Both the position numbers and the translations under genes were made by a program. From assembly GCA_015494595.1 (NCBI GenBank), contig WGAX01000016.1, positions 1-18,677 on the forward strand: a stretch of 18,677 nucleotides of DNA. The letters are read 5' to 3'. How positions within the stretch are numbered: the stretch's first letter is position 1; every line of letters begins with the position of its first letter. Positions 1-8,153 of the stretch are shown here, piece by piece. The notes under the pieces were generated by a model. It saw only the letters and a list, made by a program, of their open reading frames with translations. It was not told where the DNA came from and did no database searches. Origin of the DNA: Nitratiruptor sp. (lineage in GTDB: Bacteria > Campylobacterota > Campylobacteria > Campylobacterales > Nitratiruptoraceae).

Positions 1-1072
1 TACCTACAAAAATAGAAGAGGGGGTATAGGCTTTTTGTCCTAGATCTCCTTGAGCACTGATAGTAATGGATGTTGGGACATTATAGTTGATATTATCCCC
101 TATGGTAATAATTGCTGGCTGGTTGTTGAGTGTTAGAATTTTTGGATTTGAAAGAGTAACAACTTTGCCATTTTTTTGTAGAAATTTTATAATACCACTA
201 AGATTAAGGGATGCATTGACAATTGCAGTAGCGGTATTTGCAAATTCAATATTCCCAAAATTTGTACCTATTCCTACACCTTTATAGGTAAGAAGAGGAT
301 TGGTTGGAGTAAATGTACCAGCTTCATTTTGCTCTCCGTTAAATGTGAGATTGAAGCGGCTCCAGTCGATACCGGTTGTGATATTTTTGTTGTAAAAGAC
401 TGCTAAAATGGATACATCTATAAGAACCTCTTTATGCAATCTTCTCTCAATCTCTTCAATATATCTCTCTACTCTTTTAATCTGTTTTTGCGTAGCAGTA
501 ACTGTTACAAGTCCCGCACTTGCGTTGACAATTGGTTTAGAAGCGTTGTATTCATCTCCTGGCCGGTTAAGAATTTGGTAAATCTCATCTTGCACATTTT
601 TCCAAAAATCGAAATTGTCTTGAGAAGAGATAATGTTAACGTCTCGTGTCTTTTTGGTTGTACTACCAGAGTTTTGTACAACGCCTCCTACATCTACAGA
701 AGCATCTGTAACAGTTTTTCCCTCTCTTTTTGAGATGACATAATCGAGCTTGAATGTTTTTGTAATGAGATACTCAATTTTTAAGATATTGCCCTCTAGT
801 GTGTAAGAGAGGTCATTCTCTTTTAATAAAATATTTAATAGTCTTTGGAGGGAGACATTTTGGAGGTTGAGTTTTCCAACTCTTTGTTGGAGCTTTTTTT
901 TAGCAGAAGAGTCTTTTATAAGAATGCTTAAAGAGCACTCATCTGCAAGATTAGTAACAATCTCTTTAATTGTGACTCCTGGATTTGTCTCTAATGTAAA
1001 AAGCCTTGAGGTACAGTGCTCTGCCAACGCTATTGTAAGCAAAAGTGCTACTGCTACTATACTTCTTGTCAT
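1..1072 (-). CDS. mshL: MSHA-type pilus secretin MshL (PilQ/GspD family), 3' part outside the window
   Basis: The first 357 codons of an outer-membrane secretin, the channel through which a type IV (MSHA-type) pilus leaves the cell. It starts at ATG 1072 and stays open to the left edge. Residues 1-17 form a Sec signal peptide ending ALA. Residues about 25-100 look like the short STN/N0 domain that begins secretins. A Ser/Thr-rich stretch (about 125-150) leads to an N1-like repeat and then the start of the secretin domain, with the family signature near residues 312-325 (SNPKILTLNNQPAIIT). The beta-barrel and C-terminus are missing. It lies 12 bases after mshK, with TAAGGAATGGA as ribosome binding site. 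The preceding genes are MshI-, MshJ- and MshK-like, matching the Vibrio mshIJKL order, which is why I prefer MshL over PilQ or GspD. The family is certain; the subfamily is inferred from gene order. Confidence 0.88.
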   Translation of the reverse strand, partial: MTRSIVAVALLLTIALAEHCTSRLFTLETNPGVTIKEIVTNLADECSLSILIKDSSAKKKLQQRVGKLNLQNVSLQRLLNILLKENDLSYTLEGNILKIEYLITKTFKLDYVISKREGKTVTDASVDVGGVVQNSGSTTKKTRDVNIISSQDNFDFWKNVQDEIYQILNRPGDEYNASKPIVNASAGLVTVTATQKQIKRVERYIEEIERRLHKEVLIDVSILAVFYNKNITTGIDWSRFNLTFNGEQNEAGTFTPTNPLLTYKGVGIGTNFGNIEFANTATAIVNASLNLSGIIKFLQKNGKVVTLSNPKILTLNNQPAIITIGDNINYNVPTSITISAQGDLGQKAYTPSSIFVG

Positions 1073-1084
1073 TCCATTCCTTAC

Positions 1085-1498
1085 TTACATTTTTATTAGT
1101 CGAAATTTTTTAGCTCTTTTTGTGAGAAAGAGTTTCAAAGACTTTTTGCCGTTTTGTAAAAGGACACTTTTGTGGTGATAATCAATTTTTACTATACGAT
1201 AAGCTCCTATTTTGGAGCCTAGTTTATACCATTTTGTATTTATTTTTACTTTATTATTGAAAATTGATTGTAGTCGTAAATATATTTTTTTCTTTGTCTT
1301 TTTTTTAATTTTCTCTTTTATTGCGATTTTTTTAAGTCTGTTTTCATCTATAAATGGATCTTTGAGCTGTTGAATCTCTTGTGGTGTTAAACCTTCTCTT
1401 CGTATTTTTACTTTTTCAACAAGCTTATCAATATCGGGATATTTGCTAAACGCCATAAGTACTAGGGGTATACAAAGAGTTAATATTTTATTCCCCAT
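1085..1498 (-). CDS. mshK: MshK/PilP-like pilus assembly protein
   Basis: A 137-aa protein, probably the periplasmic lipoprotein-like or GspC/PilP-like link between the inner-membrane pilus platform and the secretin. Residues 1-18 are hydrophobic and look like a signal peptide or anchor, without a lipobox. Residues about 53-72 are an extremely Lys/Arg-rich linker. Residues about 73-125 form a small beta domain with the pattern KWYKLGSKIGAYRIVKI followed by SVLLQNG, typical of the homology region of MshK/PilP/GspC proteins. The first 19 bases overlap the end of mshJ, and mshL follows 12 bases downstream, so translation is probably coupled. Sequence similarity in this family is weak. The call rests on the domain pattern and on its position between a PilO-like gene and a secretin gene. 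Confidence 0.7.
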   Translation of the reverse strand: MGNKILTLCIPLVLMAFSKYPDIDKLVEKVKIRREGLTPQEIQQLKDPFIDENRLKKIAIKEKIKKKTKKKIYLRLQSIFNNKVKINTKWYKLGSKIGAYRIVKIDYHHKSVLLQNGKKSLKLFLTKRAKKFRLIKM

Positions 1499-2112
1499 AC
1501 CGATACCTTTAGGAGAGTTTTTATTGGGTTATTATTACTCATTTTCATGGCATATATATCAACTACGAGATCGCTTTGCTCTATGTCATTAATATATGCA
1601 ATTGTGTTTTTAAATTTTCCTTGACACGATATTTCAACTTCTAGCACATGTCCAAATGTTTTTGTAACATCTAAAAAGTTGTTAAGAATATAGTTAATTT
1701 CAATATTGTGTTTATCTGCTAATTGGGTTAATGAATTAAGAAATTGCGCCCATTTCTTTTTATTGTAAAGAAGATAGGAGAGCTCTTTAATTTTTTGATC
1801 GAGATAATTTTTCTTATCTTGTAAAAAGAGGAGATTTTGTTGAAGAGCATCAATCTGTTTAGAATAGGTTTTTATATAGAAAAGCTCATCACCGTTGACA
1901 GTAATACCTTGGATGTAGGCTTTATCTATATCGATTTTAGCTTGTATAGCATCTTTTTCCCTTTTAGCCTGTTTACGCAGTTTTTCTGTATAGGGAAAAA
2001 GATATTGATAAGATAGAAGGAAAATACCAAGAAAAATAGAGAGATAGATAAGGTACTTTTCACTCTTTTTTCTTGATGCAAAGAAATCATCTATTGATTT
2101 GAGTAGACTCAT
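1480..2112 (-). CDS. mshJ: MshJ/PilO-like pilus alignment protein
   Basis: A 210-aa bitopic inner-membrane protein of the pilus alignment subcomplex. A short cytoplasmic tail (1-18) is followed by a single membrane segment (about 19-40), a coiled-coil rich in Lys, Gln and Leu (about 41-115), and a C-terminal ferredoxin-like periplasmic domain with the strand pattern HVLEVEISCQGKFKNTIAYINDIE near residues 155-178. This architecture and length fit MshJ/PilO/GspM. Its ATG overlaps the mshI stop codon by four bases (ATGA), and its own 3' end overlaps mshK by 19 bases. PilO-family proteins pair with PilN-like domains; here the expected partner is the C-terminal half of the upstream MshI. Direct residue conservation is low, so the assignment depends on architecture and gene order. 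Confidence 0.75.
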   Translation of the reverse strand: MSLLKSIDDFFASRKKSEKYLIYLSIFLGIFLLSYQYLFPYTEKLRKQAKREKDAIQAKIDIDKAYIQGITVNGDELFYIKTYSKQIDALQQNLLFLQDKKNYLDQKIKELSYLLYNKKKWAQFLNSLTQLADKHNIEINYILNNFLDVTKTFGHVLEVEISCQGKFKNTIAYINDIEQSDLVVDIYAMKMSNNNPIKTLLKVSVWGIKY

Positions 2113-3629
2113 TTTACTTGAACCTTAATTTTACTAAAATAGATAGTGCTATTGAGATCGGTTTTATTGATTTCACGTGTAGTGATTTCATATCTCCTAT
2201 TTTTTGTCTCTGCAATATATTTAATAAATTGCGTAATATTTTTATTATCGACAGATGTGACATTAAAATCAAATAGCGAATCGTTGTTATCGATATTGAT
2301 TGCTTTTATTTTATATTTTACAAGATCTTGAGAGAGATCTGCTAATGTTTTAGCCTTTAAAATATAATTGACTTTTTTATCATAGATTTGATTGAGAATC
2401 TTTTTTCTTCGCTCCAGCTCTTTGCGCTCTAGGGCTATTTTTTGTTGAAAACTGCTAAGCTCCTCTTTTAGTCTATTAATCTTTTGCTCTAGAGAGATAC
2501 GTTTTGTGTGGATAATAGGATATTGGCGATTTAAAACTGCTATATCGTGGTGTAGTTTATATGTTATTAAGATGTTATAAAAAGGGTAGGCCAATGAGAG
2601 TAGTAGTGTAGCAACTGTTACAACAATTAACTCTCCACTTGCTCTTTTAAGAAGTGGAGGGAGTCTTTTATAAATGGTAAAATTAGGATAATTTTCAAAT
2701 TTTTGTAAAATATCATCAGAGCAAAGAGCCATAAGAAAGTGCAGATCATTGACATAAGCCTCTTTTGTGGTACAAGAGTAATCAAAATGAAAATCATATG
2801 CTTCTTGAGCTAAATAGGTATGTGAGTACTCTTCAATACCTTTAATATACCCAATGTCGGAGCTAATAAAAATTTTATCAACTATTTCGATGTTATTTGC
2901 TCTTTTGACATAAATTAAAACATCGTTAATATGCATAAAAATTTCACTAAAGACTTGCATATAGTACTGCATCTCATCTAAGTCAGCTATTTTCAGTCCA
3001 TCTTTTGCTAAAGTTTGTATGACACTCTCTACACTAACAGGCTCTCCTTTAAGCTCACTTAATCGCTGGGCGATCTCATTAAAGGAGTATTTAAGGGATT
3101 TCGCATAAGCTAAACTCCCTTCATTATAAAGGGCAAAAAGGGTATCATCTTTTTGGAAATAGATAAAAAGGTGTACTTCGGCTCTATCTAAAATCTCTTG
3201 GGTATAAAGAGGTTTAAAGAGCAGAGGAAGAGGAATGATGTAATCGATAAAATTTATTTTTTTGACTATTTGTGCAAACACCTCTTCGATGATTTGCGGC
3301 TCTGTAATGAAGAGCTGCAATTTAATATTTTTTTCGTGCATAGGGGTAGGAATTTCATGAAAGTCTATTTTATACTCTACTGCAGGATCAAGATCTAGCT
3401 CTTCATAGGCTCGAATCTCTACAACATTACGAAGATCCTCATACGGTATATTTTTACTAACTTCTATTGTTGTAATGATTGTATCTTTAGTCTGTAAATA
3501 GGAGATGTAGAAATTTTTAGGGTTAAATTTGGGATTTTTAAAGCTTTTAAGACTCCTGTTTTCACATACGAAAAACTCTTTATTATATGCATCTATTGTA
3601 ACATATTTTTTAAAAAGGCTCTTTTTCAT
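2109..3629 (-). CDS. mshI: MshI-like fused PilM-PilN protein
   Basis: A 506-aa protein that joins what are two proteins, PilM and PilN, in ordinary type IVa pilus systems. Residues 1 to about 325 are cytoplasmic and resemble a divergent actin-like PilM/GspL domain. At 320-330 there is a basic juxtamembrane motif (YKRLPPLLKRA) like the PilN start. Residues about 333-355 form one membrane helix, about 362-418 a long coiled coil, and about 430-506 a periplasmic ferredoxin-like PilN domain. This is the MshI/GspL layout and length. It sits first in an mshI-J-K-L block, overlapping mshJ by four bases. A gap of 56 bases separates it from era, with a candidate promoter in that gap. No intact ATP-binding motifs are obvious in the actin-like part, as is usual for GspL-like proteins. 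Role inferred: connect the cytoplasmic assembly ATPase to the MshJ/MshK/secretin chain. Confidence 0.78.
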   Translation of the reverse strand: MKKSLFKKYVTIDAYNKEFFVCENRSLKSFKNPKFNPKNFYISYLQTKDTIITTIEVSKNIPYEDLRNVVEIRAYEELDLDPAVEYKIDFHEIPTPMHEKNIKLQLFITEPQIIEEVFAQIVKKINFIDYIIPLPLLFKPLYTQEILDRAEVHLFIYFQKDDTLFALYNEGSLAYAKSLKYSFNEIAQRLSELKGEPVSVESVIQTLAKDGLKIADLDEMQYYMQVFSEIFMHINDVLIYVKRANNIEIVDKIFISSDIGYIKGIEEYSHTYLAQEAYDFHFDYSCTTKEAYVNDLHFLMALCSDDILQKFENYPNFTIYKRLPPLLKRASGELIVVTVATLLLSLAYPFYNILITYKLHHDIAVLNRQYPIIHTKRISLEQKINRLKEELSSFQQKIALERKELERRKKILNQIYDKKVNYILKAKTLADLSQDLVKYKIKAINIDNNDSLFDFNVTSVDNKNITQFIKYIAETKNRRYEITTREINKTDLNSTIYFSKIKVQVK

Positions 3630-3656
3630 ACCATCCCATTATAGTAGATTTTATTA

Positions 3657-3665
3657 ATTTTAACA
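3657..3665 (-). promoter_or_regulatory. candidate extended -10 promoter for the msh genes
   Basis: On the minus strand the gap between era and mshI contains TGTTAAAAT, an extended -10 element of the type typical of Campylobacterota vegetative promoters, about 28 bases before the mshI ATG. A second hexamer, TATAAT (3638-3643), lies only 8 bases before the ATG and would give an almost leaderless transcript. There is no recognisable -35 box, as is usual in this phylum. It would let the msh genes be expressed apart from the upstream argG-era genes. Read-through from era is also possible since no terminator hairpin is visible. Confidence 0.4.
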
Positions 3666-3685
3666 TATGAGCAGTGAAATTTTGT

Positions 3686-4558
3686 TTAAAACAGGTACCC
3701 TATATTTTCTAACTCTTTTTTACTCTTTGTCCATCCTTTCTTAACGACTACAAAAAGGTGTAAGAAGATCTTTTTGTGACTAAACTCTTCCATCAATTTT
3801 CTAGCCTCTTTTCCTATGCGTTTGAGTGTTTGGCCATTTTTACCTATGATGATGCCTTTTTGTGAAGGTTTTTCAACTATAATCATAGCATAAACTTTAT
3901 CAAGAGTAGGGGACTCCTCAATCTTTTCTATGATTACATCACTCTCATAAGGAATTTCGTCACTAACATTCTCAAAAATTGCTTCGCGAATCAGCTCTTT
4001 GTAGATGTCACGGATATTTTCGGTAGTGAGCAGCTCAGGATCGTAGTAGTAGGGATGCTTTGGAAGATATTTGGCAATTGTTTCTAATAGCTCCTCTTTA
4101 CCAATATTTTTCTTGACAGAGAGAGGTATTAACTCTAAGAATTTGTCTTGATATTTTTGATACTCTTTTATTTTGGCTAAAAGCTTTGCGTTATCTACTA
4201 GATCAATCTTTGTAAGCACCAGAATATGGGGGCGGTTTTGGGATAGCTCCAAAAACTTCTCATAATATGTTATATCGTCAGTGACAGGAGCCAGAAAAAG
4301 GATGAGCTCGCAATCACTAAGAGCTTTGAGGGCTTCTTGGAGCATAAACTGGTTTAACAGCCTCTCCTTTTCATGTAGGCCTGGCGTATCTACAAAGATG
4401 ATTTGAGCATCTTTATACATCACAATGGCATTAAGCCTCTTTCTAGTAGCCTGGGCTTTGTGACTTACCATAGCGATTTTTTCGCCCAAAAGCCAATTAA
4501 GCAGTGTGCTTTTGCCAGCATTTGGACGACCAATGAGAGCTACAAAGCCAGCTTTCAT
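3686..4558 (-). CDS. era: GTPase Era
   Basis: Ribosome-assembly GTPase that binds the 3' end of 16S rRNA during 30S maturation. The 290-aa length is usual. G motifs are in order: GRPNAGKS (10-17), Thr38 in the switch region, DTPG (57-60), TKID (116-119) and SVKK (147-150). The C-terminal KH RNA-binding domain shows GIIIGKNG at 235-242, followed by the KRIGKEARK helix that is characteristic of Era. All expected residues are present. It starts at ATG 4558, nine bases after the hslU stop, and is the last gene of the argG-rplI-hslV-hslU-era run. No terminator hairpin follows the stop. Confidence 0.97.
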   Translation of the reverse strand: MKAGFVALIGRPNAGKSTLLNWLLGEKIAMVSHKAQATRKRLNAIVMYKDAQIIFVDTPGLHEKERLLNQFMLQEALKALSDCELILFLAPVTDDITYYEKFLELSQNRPHILVLTKIDLVDNAKLLAKIKEYQKYQDKFLELIPLSVKKNIGKEELLETIAKYLPKHPYYYDPELLTTENIRDIYKELIREAIFENVSDEIPYESDVIIEKIEESPTLDKVYAMIIVEKPSQKGIIIGKNGQTLKRIGKEARKLMEEFSHKKIFLHLFVVVKKGWTKSKKELENIGYLF

Positions 4559-4567
4559 ACTATGCCT

Positions 4568-5896
4568 TTACAGAATATATTTGGCCAAGTCATCATTTTC
4601 TATAATCTCTTGCAGCTTTTCATCTACAAAAGCTCTATCAATAACAATTTTTTCACCTCTGTGCTCATCTGCTTCAAAGCTTAAATCTTCTAAAAGATTC
4701 TCTATTACTGTATGTAGCCTTCTAGCACCTATGTCTTCAAGCTTTTGGTTAGCGTTGTGAGCATACTTGGCAATAGCTCTTAGAGCATCATCGCTAAATT
4801 CTAGCTCTACCTCCTCAACGCTTAAAAGGGCTTGATACTGCTTAATAAGGGAGTTTTTGGTATGGGCTAAAATTTTATAGAGTGCCTCTTCATCTAAAGA
4901 GTCTAGCTCTACCCGTAGGGGGAATCTTCCTTGCAGCTCTGGAATGAGATCACTAGGTTTACTTAGATGAAATGCTCCAGCAGCGATAAAGAGGATATGA
5001 TCCGTTTTAATTGGACCCCATTTGGTATTGACAGTGCTGCCCTCCACAATTGGCAAGAGATCTCTTTGCACCCCCTCTTTTGAAGGATCTTGTCTAGTAG
5101 TAGTGCTGCTGACTGCAATTTTATCAATTTCATCAATAAAAATTATTCCCTCTTCTTGAGCCTTTTGCAAAGCCTCTTGTTTAATCTGCTCCATATCCAA
5201 AAGTTTCTCACTAGCCTCATTTTTAAGAAGATCTCGTGCCTCTTTTACTGTTACCTCTTTTTTGATCTGCTCTTTATTGACACCTAGTGTAAAGATTTTG
5301 GCAATGGACTCTTGAGCTCTTGCTAGCTCAGGAGGCAAAGAGGTATCTTCAAAGGAGAGTGAGCTTTTAGGAATTTCAATCTCAATTTTAAGATTATCTA
5401 GCTCCCCTTTAAGAAGCTTCTCTTTCATCTTCTCATAACTTCTTTGATACTCTGCCTTTTTCTCTTCACTTGCCATCTTTGGTAGAGGTGGCAGTAGCTT
5501 TTCAAGAATTTTTTTTGTTACATACTCCTCAATTGCCTCTTTGTTTTTCTCCTTATGGATCTCTTTAACCAGCACTAAAGCATTAGCTACCAGATCTCGC
5601 ACCATCGACTCCACATCTCGTCCAACAAATCCAACTTCAGTATATTTGCTTGCTTCTACTTTTACAAAGGGAAGCTCCAAGCTTTTTGCAAGTCTTCTTG
5701 CAATCTCTGTTTTTCCAACGCCAGTGCTTCCAATCATTAAGATATTTTTTGGGGTAATCTCATCTTGGATCTCTTTTGGCAGCTGCATTCTTCTATAGCG
5801 GTTGCGCAAAGCTATGGCGATAATTTTTTTAGCCTCTTTTTGGCCAATAATATACTCATCAAGATACTTTACAATCTCTTTGGGTGTGAGATTCAT
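4568..5896 (-). CDS. hslU: ATP-dependent protease ATPase subunit HslU
   Basis: AAA+ unfoldase (442 aa) that caps the HslV peptidase and threads protein substrates into it in the cytoplasm. Walker A is GSTGVGKT (56-63), Walker B IIFIDEID (251-258), and the pore loop GFVG (89-92), with Phe where E. coli has Tyr. The inserted I domain, rich in charged helices, covers roughly 110-240. Sensor and arginine-finger sequences (ELQGRFPLRVEL, and GARRLHTVIE near the C-terminus) are present. The C-terminal tail ends LAKYIL, the type of hydrophobic tail that docks into HslV. The ATG overlaps the hslV stop by four bases (ATGA), consistent with coupled production of the two partners. Confidence 0.97.
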   Translation of the reverse strand: MNLTPKEIVKYLDEYIIGQKEAKKIIAIALRNRYRRMQLPKEIQDEITPKNILMIGSTGVGKTEIARRLAKSLELPFVKVEASKYTEVGFVGRDVESMVRDLVANALVLVKEIHKEKNKEAIEEYVTKKILEKLLPPLPKMASEEKKAEYQRSYEKMKEKLLKGELDNLKIEIEIPKSSLSFEDTSLPPELARAQESIAKIFTLGVNKEQIKKEVTVKEARDLLKNEASEKLLDMEQIKQEALQKAQEEGIIFIDEIDKIAVSSTTTRQDPSKEGVQRDLLPIVEGSTVNTKWGPIKTDHILFIAAGAFHLSKPSDLIPELQGRFPLRVELDSLDEEALYKILAHTKNSLIKQYQALLSVEEVELEFSDDALRAIAKYAHNANQKLEDIGARRLHTVIENLLEDLSFEADEHRGEKIVIDRAFVDEKLQEIIENDDLAKYIL

Positions 5897-6432
5897 TCAT
5901 CCTCCAGGGTTAAAAGTTTTATATTACTATTAGTGTATATACAAAGATCTGCTGCAATCTTTAAAGACTCTTCTACCAGGCTTTTAGGATCGAGCTCTGC
6001 GTGCTTATCAAGAGCTCTTGCAGCAGCCAAAGCAAAATTACCTCCACTACCGATTGCAGCAATTTTGCCATCTTCTGGCTCTACCACATCGCCGGTGCCG
6101 CTAAGAATAAATATGTGCTGGGTATTAAGCACAATCATCATAGCTTCTAAGCGGCGCAGATACCTATCTTTGCGCCACTCTTTAGAAAACTCTATAACGC
6201 TTTTTAGCAGATCCCCTTTTTTATTCTCTAAAATATTTTCAAACATATCAAAAAGATTAAATGCATCGGCTGTGCTTCCGGCAAATCCTGCCAATATTTT
6301 GCCGCTGTGTAGTGTCCTAATTTTTGTGGCATTGCCCTTTAACACCGTATTGCCAAAGGTCACCTGTCCATCTCCACCAATTACAGCAGTGCCATTGCTT
6401 CTGTAGCCAAGTATGGTAGTGGCTTCAAACAT
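5893..6432 (-). CDS. hslV: ATP-dependent protease peptidase subunit HslV
   Basis: Threonine peptidase (179 aa) of the HslUV protease, a proteasome-like dodecamer. I chose ATG 6432 rather than the GTG three bases upstream, because it gives MFEATTILGY, the same start I recall for Helicobacter HslV, and because it forms a TGATG junction with the rplI stop. Alignment with E. coli HslV (MTTIVSV) implies that MFEA is removed so that Thr5 becomes the catalytic N-terminal Thr. Lys37 corresponds to the active-site Lys33 of E. coli. The GDGQVT block, FAGSTADAF and GSGGNFALAAA are all intact. The partner gene hslU overlaps its stop by four bases. Confidence 0.97.
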   Translation of the reverse strand: MFEATTILGYRSNGTAVIGGDGQVTFGNTVLKGNATKIRTLHSGKILAGFAGSTADAFNLFDMFENILENKKGDLLKSVIEFSKEWRKDRYLRRLEAMMIVLNTQHIFILSGTGDVVEPEDGKIAAIGSGGNFALAAARALDKHAELDPKSLVEESLKIAADLCIYTNSNIKLLTLEDE

Positions 6433-6875
6433 CACTCAGCCTCTACCACTAAATCGAGTTTGGCGTGAATACCGTGACCCAGTTTTACATCTATCTCATA
6501 CTCGCCTGCCTGTTTTATAGGCGGATGAATATCGATATGCTTTTTATCAATCTCGATGCCTTTTTCTTTGAGGGCTTGGGCTACCTCTTTATTGGTAATT
6601 GCACCAAAAAGGGCTCCATTGGCTCCAGCTTTGTGCTTAATAACCAGTTTCATAGATTCTATTTTCTCTTTTAATGCATTGAGCTTTTCAATCTCTTTAG
6701 CCTGCTCTTGTGCCTTTTTTGCCTGCTCTTTTTCCCACGCTTCAATAACCTCTGGCGTTGCCAGTTTTGCAAAACCTCTAGCAATCAAGAAGTTTTTGCC
6801 ATAGCCATCTTTCACCTCTTTAACTTCGCCAGCTTTTCCCAAATTAGCAACATCTTTAATCAGTAATACTTTCAT
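6432..6875 (-). CDS. rplI: 50S ribosomal protein bL9
   Basis: Ribosomal protein bL9 (147 aa), an elongated protein at the base of the L1 stalk. The N-terminal domain has the family signature: MKVLLIKDVANLGKAGEV, then DGYGKNFLIARGFA (about 23-36). A long Lys/Glu/Ala-rich connecting helix follows (about 45-75), and then the C-terminal rRNA-binding domain. Length is normal. The ATG overlaps the argG stop by four bases, with AAGGAG as a strong ribosome binding site inside the end of argG. Ribosomal proteins of this family are often grouped with rpsF and rpsR; here it sits instead between argG and hslV. Confidence 0.97.
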   Translation of the reverse strand: MKVLLIKDVANLGKAGEVKEVKDGYGKNFLIARGFAKLATPEVIEAWEKEQAKKAQEQAKEIEKLNALKEKIESMKLVIKHKAGANGALFGAITNKEVAQALKEKGIEIDKKHIDIHPPIKQAGEYEIDVKLGHGIHAKLDLVVEAE

Positions 6876-8089
6876 CTTTTTCTCCTTACGTGACCTTCTA
6901 TAATAAATCGTAAAGCGTTGAGTTTGATAAAACCTTCTGCATCTTTTTGATTGTAGACTTCATCCTCTTCAAATGTGCTAAATTCTGGAGCAAATAGACT
7001 ATTTGGCGATTTGCGTCCTACTACAAATACATTGCCTTTGAAGAGCTTTAATCTTACTGTGCCGTTCACATTCTCTTGGGTTTTGTCAATGGCAGCTTGC
7101 ATCATCTCTCTTTCTGGACTAAACCAAAAGCCGTTGTAGATAAGCTCAGCATATTTTGGCATCAGTTTATCTTTTTCGTGTGCCTCTTCACGATCGAGTG
7201 TTATTGACTCTATTGCTCTATGGGCTTTGAGTAAAATTGTGCCTCCTGGTGTTTCATAGCATCCTCGACTCTTCATTCCTACAAAGCGGTTTTCTACAAT
7301 ATCTACTCTTCCAATACCGTGTCTGTTGCCATACTCATTTAGTTTTGCTAAAAGTTTGGCAGGAGTAAGAGGTTCTCCGTTAATTGCTACTGCATCACCC
7401 TTTTCAAAGTCAATTGTAATATATTCAGGCTCATTAGGTGTCTCCTCAATAGAGTTTGTCCAGCGCCACATATCCTCCTCTGGCTCATTCCAAGGATCTT
7501 CTAAAATACCCCCTTCATAGGAGATATGCAGTAGATTTGCATCCATAGAGTAGGGGCTCTTTTTGCCATGCTTTTCTATTGGAATTCCATGCTCTTCGGC
7601 AAATTTGAGTAGTTTCTCACGAGAGTTTAAATCCCACTCTCTCCAAGGAGCAATAACGGTAATATTAGGATTAAGAGCTAAATAGGCAATCTCAAATCGC
7701 ACTTGATCGTTACCTTTGCCAGTAGCCCCGTGTGCTACTGCATCTGCACCAACCTTGCGAGCTATTTCGATTTGGCGCTTTGCAATGAGGGGGCGGGCAA
7801 TTGATGTGCCAAGCAGATACTCTCCCTCATAGATGGCGTTTGCTCTAAACATAGGAAAAACATACTCTTTGACAAACTCCTCTTTCAGATCTTCGATAAA
7901 GATATTTTCCTCTTTTATGCCAAGCTGCAGCGCCTTTTTTCTTGCAGGCTCTAGCTCTTCACCTTGTCCAATGTCTGCGGTAAAGGTGACTACTTCAGCG
8001 TTGTAGGTAGTTTGCAGCCACTTTAAGATTACGGAGGTATCAAGTCCACCGCTATAGGCAAGCACAACTTTGTTGACCTTTTTTGCCAT
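6872..8089 (-). CDS. argG: argininosuccinate synthase
   Basis: Joins citrulline and aspartate, using ATP, to give argininosuccinate, the penultimate step of arginine synthesis. The 405-aa length is usual. The N-type ATP pyrophosphatase P-loop SGGLDTS is at residues 13-19. Further conserved blocks are present: HGATGKGNDQVRFE (about 119-132), SPYSMDANLLHIS, VENRFVGMKSRGCYETPGG, and the C-terminal HRAIESITLDRE. It is the first gene of the minus-strand run and is transcribed divergently from rsmD. An AAAGGAC ribosome binding site lies just before the ATG. No other arginine gene is next to it. Confidence 0.97.
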   Translation of the reverse strand: MAKKVNKVVLAYSGGLDTSVILKWLQTTYNAEVVTFTADIGQGEELEPARKKALQLGIKEENIFIEDLKEEFVKEYVFPMFRANAIYEGEYLLGTSIARPLIAKRQIEIARKVGADAVAHGATGKGNDQVRFEIAYLALNPNITVIAPWREWDLNSREKLLKFAEEHGIPIEKHGKKSPYSMDANLLHISYEGGILEDPWNEPEEDMWRWTNSIEETPNEPEYITIDFEKGDAVAINGEPLTPAKLLAKLNEYGNRHGIGRVDIVENRFVGMKSRGCYETPGGTILLKAHRAIESITLDREEAHEKDKLMPKYAELIYNGFWFSPEREMMQAAIDKTQENVNGTVRLKLFKGNVFVVGRKSPNSLFAPEFSTFEEDEVYNQKDAEGFIKLNALRFIIEGHVRRKR

Positions 8090-8116
8090 TAATGTCCTTT
8101 AGAAAATTTTTTTATA

Positions 8117-8122
8117 ATTCTA
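8117..8122 (-). promoter_or_regulatory. candidate -10 box for argG
   Basis: On the minus strand the argG-rsmD gap contains TAGAAT, 27 bases before the argG ATG, preceded by TGGC, which is one base off the usual TGn extended -10. It overlaps the left arm of the inverted repeat at 8121-8153. This is the best candidate for driving argG-rplI-hslV-hslU-era. It is a prediction from position and sequence only. Confidence 0.35.
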
Positions 8123-8153
8123 GCCAAAATTTGTTTATGATAAAATTTGGCTA
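8121..8153. repeat. inverted repeat between argG and rsmD, possible operator
   Basis: TAGCCAAA (8121-8128) and TTTGGCTA (8146-8153) are perfect 8-base inverted arms 17 bases apart. The left arm overlaps the predicted argG -10 box and the right arm begins at the last base of the predicted rsmD -10 box. Such placement would suit a dimeric regulator controlling both directions. It could also be chance in an AT-rich gap. It does not match an ArgR box that I can recognise. Confidence 0.4.
8138..8146 (+). promoter_or_regulatory. candidate extended -10 promoter for rsmD
   Basis: TGATAAAAT is a good extended -10 element, the same form as the one before dksA (14518-14526). A start site near 8153 would leave a leader of only about 10 bases, with the AAAGGA ribosome binding site right at its 5' end. 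A T-rich stretch lies upstream and no clear -35 box is visible. Confidence 0.45.

Noticed and set aside
1013..1072. Possible lipoprotein signal in MshL (a Cys at residue 20)
   Set aside because: The residues before the Cys (A-E-H) do not fit a lipobox, and a normal signal peptidase I site (ALA) comes just before it.
87..1178. Plus-strand open frames opposite the secretin gene
   Set aside because: They lie antisense to a continuous secretin reading frame, lack family features and have no convincing ribosome binding sites.
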